From positions 1 to 6,141 of the forward strand of contig JAHHMJ010000687.1 of assembly GCA_018678395.1 (NCBI GenBank): 6,141 nt of DNA. The letters are read 5' to 3'. Source of the DNA: Gemmatimonadota bacterium. GTDB lineage: Bacteria > Gemmatimonadota > Gemmatimonadetes > Longimicrobiales > Gaopeijiaceae. The position numbers and the translations under genes were made by a program. Position 1 is the first letter of the stretch; every line of letters starts with the position of its first letter. This document shows positions 1 to 5,578 of this stretch, piece by piece. The notes beneath the pieces were generated by a model. It saw only the letters and a list, made by a program, of their open reading frames with translations. It searched no databases and was not told the DNA's origin.

Positions 1-2
1 TC

Positions 3-1352
3 TTTCGAGCGCTGCGCGCCCGGGAGTTCTCGCGACTGGACGAATCCGGACAGGCATACCTGGACTACACGGGCAGCGGGCTCTACGGCGAGTCCCAGAT
101 CCGCTGGCATCGCGACTGGCTCGCGGCGCGGGTCCTGGGCAATCCGCACTCCGACAACCCCGCCTCGCTCGCGGCGACCAGCGAGGTGGAGCGGGTGACG
201 GCGCGTGTACTCGATTTCTTCGGCGCGGATCCGGACGAGTACGCGCTGGTCTTCACGGCGAATGCGACGGCGGCACTGAAGCTCGTGGGTGAGGCGTTCC
301 CCTTCGAGCCGGGGTCGCGGTACGTGCTCGCGACCGACAACCACAACTCGGTGGGCGGGATTCGCGAATACGCGCGTCGGGCCGGTGCGACCTGTACCTG
401 TCTTCCCCTCGACGCCGAACTCCGCCTGGATGATCCCGAGTCCCACATCGGGCGGGCCGGTTCCGGGCCCTCGCTCTTCGCCTTCCCGGCGCAGTCCAAC
501 TTCTCCGGGGTCAAGCATCCACCGTCGCTCGTGACGACCGCGCGGGAGCGCGGATTCCGGGTGCTCGTCGACACGGCGGCCTTCGCCCCGTGCACACCGC
601 TGCACGTCGGCCGCATGCGACCCGACTTCGCGTGCATCTCGTTCTACAAGCTGTTCGGCTACCCGACCGGCCTCGGGGCCCTGTTGGCGCGGAAGGAGGC
701 CCTCGCCGAGCTGCGACGCCCCTGGTACGCGGGCGGCACGGTCGACTTCGTCTCCATCCAGAACGAGCTGCACCAACTGCGCCCGGAGGGTGGGGGGTTC
801 GAAGACGGCACCCTCGACTTCCTCGGGATCGCGGCCCTCGAACCGGGCCTGGACCTGCTCGAGGAGATCGGCATGGAGCGGCTGGAGCGCCGGGTCGAAT
901 CTCTCGTGGGGCACCTGCTCGAAGGGCTGGCGACGCTGCGTCACGAGGACCGTCCGGCGGTCGCGCTCTACGGGCCTGCCTCGAACGAACGGCGCGGGGG
1001 CACGGTCTCGTTCAACCTCCTGGATCCCCAGGGCCACCCGATTCCATACGAGCGGGTCGAAGCTGCCGCACGAGAGCGGGGCGTATCGGTTCGGGGGGGC
1101 TGCTTCTGCAATCCGGGTGCGGCCGAAGTCGCGTTCGGGATGCCGGCAGCCGAGACGCGAGCATGTCTGGAGAAGCTCCGCGACGGGTTCTCGCTCGCCC
1201 GCTTCCGGGGGTGTCTCGGGGACGGCGTAGCCGTGGGTGCGGTGCGCGCGTCGATCGGGATGGCCACGGTCCGGGAGGACCTGGATCGCCTGCTGGCCGT
1301 TCTGCGTGAACTCACGACGTCCGCTTCGATGTCCACTTCGGCGCGGGCCTGA
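3..1352 (+). CDS. Class V aminotransferase-fold PLP enzyme, Moco-sulfurase-like (5' truncated by window)
   Basis: The reading frame is open from the first complete codon at 3 to TGA at 1350-1352, giving 449 visible residues; the true start lies upstream. The sequence follows the N-terminal NifS-like domain of molybdenum cofactor sulfurase almost motif by motif: YLDYTGSGLYGES (about residues 19-31), GNPHSDNPAS, FTANATAALKLVGEAFPF, the DNHNSV loop with His114, and FPAQSNFSGVKHP. Asp190 in VLVDTAAFAP should contact the PLP pyridine nitrogen. Lys216 in SFYKLFGYPTGLGALL should form the PLP Schiff base. A mobile-loop cysteine lies in RGGCFCNPGA (Cys367, with Cys369 beside it). In this family the lysine and cysteine together indicate cysteine desulfurase chemistry: sulfur is taken from L-cysteine as a persulfide and passed to an acceptor. 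The protein ends about 30 residues after SIGMAT, so the C-terminal MOSC domain of eukaryotic Moco sulfurases is absent. It is probably cytosolic. It could instead be a cysteine lyase or selenocysteine-lyase-like enzyme; the fold is secure, the acceptor is not. A GTG at 186 is not the start, because family motifs continue upstream of it. Confidence 0.9.
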   Translation, partial: FRALRAREFSRLDESGQAYLDYTGSGLYGESQIRWHRDWLAARVLGNPHSDNPASLAATSEVERVTARVLDFFGADPDEYALVFTANATAALKLVGEAFPFEPGSRYVLATDNHNSVGGIREYARRAGATCTCLPLDAELRLDDPESHIGRAGSGPSLFAFPAQSNFSGVKHPPSLVTTARERGFRVLVDTAAFAPCTPLHVGRMRPDFACISFYKLFGYPTGLGALLARKEALAELRRPWYAGGTVDFVSIQNELHQLRPEGGGFEDGTLDFLGIAALEPGLDLLEEIGMERLERRVESLVGHLLEGLATLRHEDRPAVALYGPASNERRGGTVSFNLLDPQGHPIPYERVEAAARERGVSVRGGCFCNPGAAEVAFGMPAAETRACLEKLRDGFSLARFRGCLGDGVAVGAVRASIGMATVREDLDRLLAVLRELTTSASMSTSARA

Positions 1353-1359
1353 GCGCCGA

Positions 1360-2604
1360 GTGGGTTCGTTCTTGCGGGATCTCGGAGTCCTCTATCGGCG
1401 AGAGTTGCGTTCGGCCCTGCGGGAACGGTCGATCGTCGTGAACGGGATTCTCATCCCGATCTTCCTGTACCCGGTGTTGCTCTGGAGTCTCTTCACGGCA
1501 CTCACGTTCGTGCAGGGGCAGTCCGAAGGGTTCGTCTCACGGGTGGTGATCCCCGATCCCGGGCCGTTTCCCGAGTTGACCGCGGCGCTGGCCGACCGCA
1601 GCGACGTCCGCCTCGTCGAGGGCCTGGCGCCCGACTCGCTCTCGGCGCTCGTCGATCGCGGCGAGATCGATGCTGTGGTGCGGTACGAGGCGGCGGCCGC
1701 GTTGCCCGGAAACGTGGGCGTGCGTGTGTCCTTCGACCGGTCGGAGGGCCGAAGCCGGAACGCCATCGAGCGCATCGACGAGACCGTGGACTCGCTGCGC
1801 GCGATCCGCCTGGCCCGCGAAGCGGCGGCCCTGGGCCTCGACACCGTGGCCCTGCGCGTCTTCGAGGTCGAGGCCGAGGACGTTGCGACCGACGAAGAGG
1901 GCGGCCGGCTTTTCCTGGCCATCGTGCTGCCCCTGTTCCTGACCTTGATGGTGGCGCTCGGATGCTTCATCCCCGCGGTCGACGCCACCGCCGGAGAACG
2001 CGAGCGCTCGACCTGGGAGACGCTGTGGACGACCGGTGCGTCCCGCGGCAGCATCGTGCTCGCCAAGTACCTCCTCGTCGCCACGATCGGCGCGCTGGCC
2101 GGAGTCCTGAACGTGGCCGCGATCTCGCTGTCGCTGGGCAGCATCCTGACGCCGCTGTTCGGAGATCAGGCCGAGGCGATGGGGCTCGCGCTGCCGCTCG
2201 ACGCCATTCCCGTGATGATGGCGGTGGCCGTGCTGCTGGCGCTTCTCTTCGCGGCCCTGATGATGGTGCTGGCGGTCTTCGCCCGGACCTTCAAGGAGGG
2301 CCAGGCGATGGTCGTGCCCGCCTACTACCTCGCCGTCCTCCCGGCGCTGCTCGGCAGCTCGCCGGATCGTGGCCTGACCCCATCGGTCGCCCTCGTCCCG
2401 GTGGCCAACGTGGCGCTGGGACTCAAGGACGCGATCCTGGGCCGCGACGAGCCGGCCCTGCTCCTGGTCGCCTTCTTCGTGAATCTCGCCTGTGTCGTGG
2501 GCTGCCTGCTGCTCGCCCGGTCGCTCGTCCTCCGCGAAGAGGTCGTGACCGGGACCTTCGAAGGCTCGTTCTGGTCGTGGCTGCGCAAGCGGCGGCGCCC
2601 CTGA
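1360..2604 (+). CDS. ABC-2 type permease, NatB-like (stand-alone subunit)
   Basis: This is the membrane subunit of an ABC-2/NatB-type exporter, 414 residues from GTG 1360. That start lies 7 nt after the preceding stop and gives an N-terminus typical of the family: a short cytoplasmic helix (LYRRELRSALRERS), then a first membrane segment at about residues 27-50. Residues about 53-182 form a polar, helix-rich extracytoplasmic domain. After it come membrane segments at about 184-207, 232-258, 283-308, 317-332 and 364-387. Between the second and third lies the cytoplasmic motif AGERERSTWETLWTTG (211-226), which matches the GEKERGTLETLL coupling motif of NatB-like proteins. PVANVALGLKDAIL (347-360) is also shared with the second permease downstream. 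The C-terminus is short and basic (RKRRRP). The open frame extends upstream to ATG 1237, but that stretch is Arg/Trp-rich, overlaps the PLP enzyme and is not permease-like. No strong Shine-Dalgarno precedes GTG 1360, so translational coupling to the upstream gene is plausible. Substrate unknown; Na+ or drug export would be a guess from the family name. Confidence 0.9.
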   Translation: MGSFLRDLGVLYRRELRSALRERSIVVNGILIPIFLYPVLLWSLFTALTFVQGQSEGFVSRVVIPDPGPFPELTAALADRSDVRLVEGLAPDSLSALVDRGEIDAVVRYEAAAALPGNVGVRVSFDRSEGRSRNAIERIDETVDSLRAIRLAREAAALGLDTVALRVFEVEAEDVATDEEGGRLFLAIVLPLFLTLMVALGCFIPAVDATAGERERSTWETLWTTGASRGSIVLAKYLLVATIGALAGVLNVAAISLSLGSILTPLFGDQAEAMGLALPLDAIPVMMAVAVLLALLFAALMMVLAVFARTFKEGQAMVVPAYYLAVLPALLGSSPDRGLTPSVALVPVANVALGLKDAILGRDEPALLLVAFFVNLACVVGCLLLARSLVLREEVVTGTFEGSFWSWLRKRRRP

Positions 2605-2646
2605 TCCGCACCCTTTCGGCCACCCGACACCTTCTTCCCGATCCTC

Positions 2647-3438
2647 ATGTCCGACACCATGCTCGAGCCGGTACCCCTCGCCCCGATCACCGTAGAGGTC
2701 GAGGGCCTCACCAAGTCCTTCATGGAGGACGGCCGGGGTGAGGTGCGGGCCGTCGCGGGAATCGACTTCGTCTGCCGCGAGGGCGAGGTGTTCGGCCTGC
2801 TCGGCGCGAACGGAGCGGGGAAGACCACGACGTTGCGGATGCTCTCCACGGTGCTGAACCCCACAGCGGGCAAGGCCCGCGTGCTGGGCTTCGACGTGGA
2901 GACGCACGGCGAGGAAGTCCGCCGTTCGCTGGGATTCCACAGCGCGTCTACGGCGCTCTATCCGCGTCTCACGGCTCGCGAGACCCTCGACTTCTTCGCC
3001 CGTGTGAACCAGGTGCCGTCGGAACGGGTCAAGCCGCGCGTGGATCGACTGATCGAGCGCTTCGGGATCGGTGAGTATGCGGACGCCCGGGTCGAGAAGC
3101 TGTCGAGCGGAATGAAGCAGAAAGTGGCCATCGCCCGTACTCTGGCCCACGATCCGCCGGTTCTGATTTTCGACGAGCCGACCGTCGGGCTCGACGTTCT
3201 AAACGCCATGTCCCTGCTCGAGATCGTCGAAGAGCTGCGGTCGGAGGGCCGGACCGTGATCTACTCCTCGCACATCATGAGCGAGGCCGAACGAATCTGC
3301 GATCGCATCGCGGTGCTTCACCGCGGACAGATCCTCGCCCTCGGTACGCTGGAGGAGTTGCAGGATGCGACGGGCCTGCACTACCTGCAGGACATCTTCG
3401 TGAAGTTCGTGCGCGAGGCGGAGGCGGAACGGCAGTGA
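2647..3438 (+). CDS. ABC transporter ATP-binding protein, NatA-like
   Basis: This is the cytosolic ATPase (263 residues) that should power the two flanking permeases. All nucleotide-binding elements are visible: Walker A GANGAGKTT (53-61), signature LSSGMKQKV (152-160, in place of canonical LSGGQ), Walker B VLIFDEPT (172-179) with catalytic Glu177, D-loop GLDV (181-184), and H-loop His209 in YSSHIMSEAERI. The Q-loop region reads LGFHSASTALYPRLTARE (95-112) and has no glutamine at the expected place. I recall the same pattern in NatA-type ATPases (GF.S.STGLY.RLT.RE), so this is probably a subfamily trait and not damage. The length is normal for the family. ATG 2647 follows the upstream stop by 42 nt; ATG 2659 is a possible alternative. 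Neither has a purine-rich ribosome site, the leader being C/T-rich. The upstream permease is in the same reading frame, with one TGA between them. The 3' end overlaps the next gene by 4 nt, which indicates coupled translation and equal supply with the fused permease. Confidence 0.95.
   Translation: MSDTMLEPVPLAPITVEVEGLTKSFMEDGRGEVRAVAGIDFVCREGEVFGLLGANGAGKTTTLRMLSTVLNPTAGKARVLGFDVETHGEEVRRSLGFHSASTALYPRLTARETLDFFARVNQVPSERVKPRVDRLIERFGIGEYADARVEKLSSGMKQKVAIARTLAHDPPVLIFDEPTVGLDVLNAMSLLEIVEELRSEGRTVIYSSHIMSEAERICDRIAVLHRGQILALGTLEELQDATGLHYLQDIFVKFVREAEAERQ
3420..3424 (+). promoter_or_regulatory. Ribosome binding site (GGAGG) for the permease/CPBP gene
   Basis: GGAGG lies 10 nt before GTG 3435, inside the last codons of the ATPase gene. 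It is the clearest Shine-Dalgarno sequence at any gene start in the window. With the GTGA start/stop overlap (3435-3438) it supports GTG 3435 as the start. The purines also encode the Glu/Ala-rich ATPase C-terminus, so the match could partly be coincidence. Confidence 0.6.
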
Positions 3439-5459
3439 GCGCGCTGAGGACCCTCCTCAAGTACGAGCTGCTCCAGCTCGCGCGCGACCGACGCACGATT
3501 CTGCTGTCGGTCGTGGCGCCCCTGGTGCTGCTGCCCCTGCTGTTGTGGGTGATGGACGCCACCGGGGAGGCGGACCGCGCCCGTGTGGAGGACACCCCCG
3601 TCGCGGTCTGGGTGGATGGGCCCGATTCCCTCTGGGCCGCCACGATGCTGCGGCGCGCACAGGCCCTGCCCGATACCGATTCGGTCGAGCCCCTGGTGCT
3701 GCGTCGGGTGGCGGGGCCGGTGCCCGATTCGCTGATCGGGTCGGACGACGCCCACCTGGTCGTGCGTGCGCCCGGCGAAGGAGACGATGGGCTGCGCGGG
3801 CTCGAGGTGCTCTATCGCGCGTCTTCGGACGTGTCGCGCGGGGCGTCGCAACGGCTGCGGGACCGGCTGCGGGAGGTCCGTCTCGACATTCGGGATTCGC
3901 TCTATGCGGCGGGCGGGTTGCCGGTCGAACCCGACTCCGTCTACCCGGTGCGGCCGGACAACATCGCGGCGGCCGGACGAGAGGCCGGTGCGTGGCTCGG
4001 TGTCTTTCTGCTCCCCACCCTGGTCGCCATCATGCTGATCGGGGGGTCGTTGGTCGCGGCGGACACCCTCTCGGGCGAGAAGGAGCGGGGCACGCTCGAA
4101 ACACTCATGACGACGTCGGTCTCCCCCAACGAGGTGGTCGCCGCCAAGGGCCTCGCCATCGGGTTCGTAGCGCTCGCAATGGCGGTACTCAATCTCGGCA
4201 ACCTCGGAATCTGGGTGGGGTTCGGGCTGATGGAGCTGCCCACCCAGCTCGACGTGCAGCTCACCGTCCCGGGCATTCTGGGCGCGCTGGTCCTGCTCCT
4301 TCCCGTGGTGGCCCTGCTCTCGGCCGTACTGCTCCTGGTGTCCGGCTGGGCTCGCACGTACCGCGAGTACCAGCTGTACTTCCTCCCGGTCTTCCTTCTC
4401 GGGCTGGTGCCCGCCGCTGCTGCGGCGCTGCCCGGGCTGGAGTTGCGTTCGGTCGCGGTGCTGATCCCCGTCGCGAACATCGCCCTCGCGCTGCGCGATC
4501 TCTTCGCCGACCAGGCCGACCCCGTCCTGTCGGCGCTCGCGATCGTGGTGACGACCGGCGCGGCGGTGTGGGTGGCGCTCCTCGCCCGTGCGGGCCTGTC
4601 CACCGAGCGCCTGCTGTCGGACTCCGCCGCCGATCGTGCAGAGCTGACCGGTGGTCCCGCCCTGTTCCCGTATCGGGTGCTGCGGTGGTTCGGGATCATG
4701 TGGGTCCTGCTCCTGGGCTCGTCGATGATCGCACCCGAGTGGTTCGAGCTGAGAGGGCAGGTGCTGCTCAACCTGCTCGGCATCTTCCTGGGTGGATCGA
4801 TCCTCATGACGTGGCGCTACAAGCTGCCGCTGCGGGAGGCGTGGGCGCTTCGGCCCGTGCATCCGCTCGTCTGGCCCGCCGTGCTGGTCGGTGCCCCGAG
4901 CGGATTCCTGCTCGGGATCGGCGTCGCGGAATTCGCCGGCATCTTCCTCCCGGTACCGCCGCAGGTGATCGAGGCCTTCGGCCAGTACCTCCTGCCGGAG
5001 GGGATGGGCATCGTCCAGCTGGTGCTCCTCCTGGCGATCCTGCCCGGTATCACCGAAGAGATCGCGTTCCGCGGGTTGCTGCTGTACGGACTGCGGCGCC
5101 AGCTGCGGCCCGTGGCGCTCTGCGTGGTGGTCGGCATCATCTTCGGCCTCTTCCACATCAGCCTTTTCCGCATCCTGCCCACGGCCTACCTGGGCACGGT
5201 TCTCGCGCTGGTGACGTTGCTGACCGGGTCGGTCTTCCCGGCCATGGTCTGGCACGCCATCAACAACTCGGTCGCCCTGGTGCCGACCGCGGCCGGGTGG
5301 GGCCTGTTCGAGAGCGGCGTGCCCGTGTGGATATACCCGATCGCCTTCGTGGGGCTCGTCGGCTCGCTGTTCTTCATGCACGCGGTCGGGTCGGGGTATC
5401 CGGGCGTGACGAAGAAGGGCGGGGCCGAGTCGGGCGGGGAACGGACCGACCGCGAGTAG
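3435..5459 (+). CDS. ABC-2 permease (NatB-like) fused to CPBP intramembrane metalloprotease
   Basis: This is a two-part membrane protein of 674 residues. Residues 1 to about 385 are a NatB-like permease: cytoplasmic helix KYELLQLARDRR, membrane segment 21-40, extracytoplasmic domain about 42-185 with a charged helix near 135-158, then segments at about 187-209, 240-262, 280-303, 312-332 and 363-384. The coupling motif SGEKERGTLETLM (213-225) and PVANIALALRDLF (345-357) align with the partner permease. Residues about 415-655 form a CPBP (CAAX protease and bacteriocin-processing, Abi) domain with all three metal/catalytic motifs: EEIAFR (Glu541, Glu542, Arg546), FGLFH (Phe570, His574) and HAINN (His607, Asn611). 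CPBP members cleave peptide bonds within membranes; known examples act in prenyl-protein processing, bacteriocin immunity or membrane-protein maturation. The tail (656-674) is hydrophilic. The fusion suggests that the exporter's substrate, or a partner peptide, is cut in the membrane, but this is inference. I recall the permease/CPBP architecture as an existing database family, so it is uncommon but known. GTG 3435 overlaps the ATPase stop as GTGA. Confidence 0.92.
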   Translation: MSALRTLLKYELLQLARDRRTILLSVVAPLVLLPLLLWVMDATGEADRARVEDTPVAVWVDGPDSLWAATMLRRAQALPDTDSVEPLVLRRVAGPVPDSLIGSDDAHLVVRAPGEGDDGLRGLEVLYRASSDVSRGASQRLRDRLREVRLDIRDSLYAAGGLPVEPDSVYPVRPDNIAAAGREAGAWLGVFLLPTLVAIMLIGGSLVAADTLSGEKERGTLETLMTTSVSPNEVVAAKGLAIGFVALAMAVLNLGNLGIWVGFGLMELPTQLDVQLTVPGILGALVLLLPVVALLSAVLLLVSGWARTYREYQLYFLPVFLLGLVPAAAAALPGLELRSVAVLIPVANIALALRDLFADQADPVLSALAIVVTTGAAVWVALLARAGLSTERLLSDSAADRAELTGGPALFPYRVLRWFGIMWVLLLGSSMIAPEWFELRGQVLLNLLGIFLGGSILMTWRYKLPLREAWALRPVHPLVWPAVLVGAPSGFLLGIGVAEFAGIFLPVPPQVIEAFGQYLLPEGMGIVQLVLLLAILPGITEEIAFRGLLLYGLRRQLRPVALCVVVGIIFGLFHISLFRILPTAYLGTVLALVTLLTGSVFPAMVWHAINNSVALVPTAAGWGLFESGVPVWIYPIAFVGLVGSLFFMHAVGSGYPGVTKKGGAESGGERTDRE

Positions 5460-5578
5460 CTTCGGGGCCCAGCGGACGTCGGCTGCCCCGACTGTGGCCC
5501 GCCGCGTCGGGCGATGAGCTTCGGGGCGGTCGAGGTCGTATGTTGCCGCCACTCCTCCCGCCGAGTCCCCGGGGTCCC
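5460..5578. other. Intergenic gap with short hairpins and an 11-bp direct repeat
   Basis: This is the only gap above 50 nt in the window and the likely operon boundary. It holds two adjacent 5-bp stems: GTCGG/CCGAC at 5478-5492 (5-nt loop) and GCCCG/CGGGC at 5497-5512 (6-nt loop). No T-run follows either, so a classical intrinsic terminator is not supported, though a weak or Rho-dependent end is possible. AGCTTCGGGGC occurs at 5458-5468, overlapping the permease stop, and again at 5517-5527. I see no convincing -35/-10 promoter. Confidence 0.35.

Noticed and set aside
186..188. GTG 186 as the start of the PLP enzyme
   Set aside because: Family motifs (YLDYTGSGLYGES, GNPHSDNPAS) are encoded upstream in the same open frame, so the gene begins before the window.
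590..1309. Open frame of 239 codons on the + strand within the PLP enzyme gene
   Set aside because: It is an Arg/Pro/Gly-rich out-of-frame shadow; the PLP enzyme frame carries conserved motifs across the whole stretch.
1237..1359. ATG 1237 as the start of the first permease
   Set aside because: The added 41 residues are Arg/Trp-rich, overlap the conserved SIGMAT end of the PLP enzyme and do not resemble a permease N-terminus. GTG 1360 gives the family-like start.
1537..3150. Long open frame (537 codons) on the minus strand opposite the first permease and ATPase
   Set aside because: It runs opposite parts of two well-supported genes with low-complexity charged composition and no domain. It is a composition artefact.
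5539..5544. TATGTT as a -10 promoter element for DUF502
   Set aside because: It matches only 4 of 6 consensus positions and no -35-like hexamer lies at suitable spacing. In a high-GC genome this is not enough to call a promoter.
3381..5552. Very long open frame (723 codons) on the minus strand opposite the permease/CPBP gene
   Set aside because: It is a mirror of the GC-biased gene on the + strand. Its product is rich in His, Gln, Arg, Asp and Glu with no recognisable domain, while the + strand shows clear ABC-2 and CPBP motifs.
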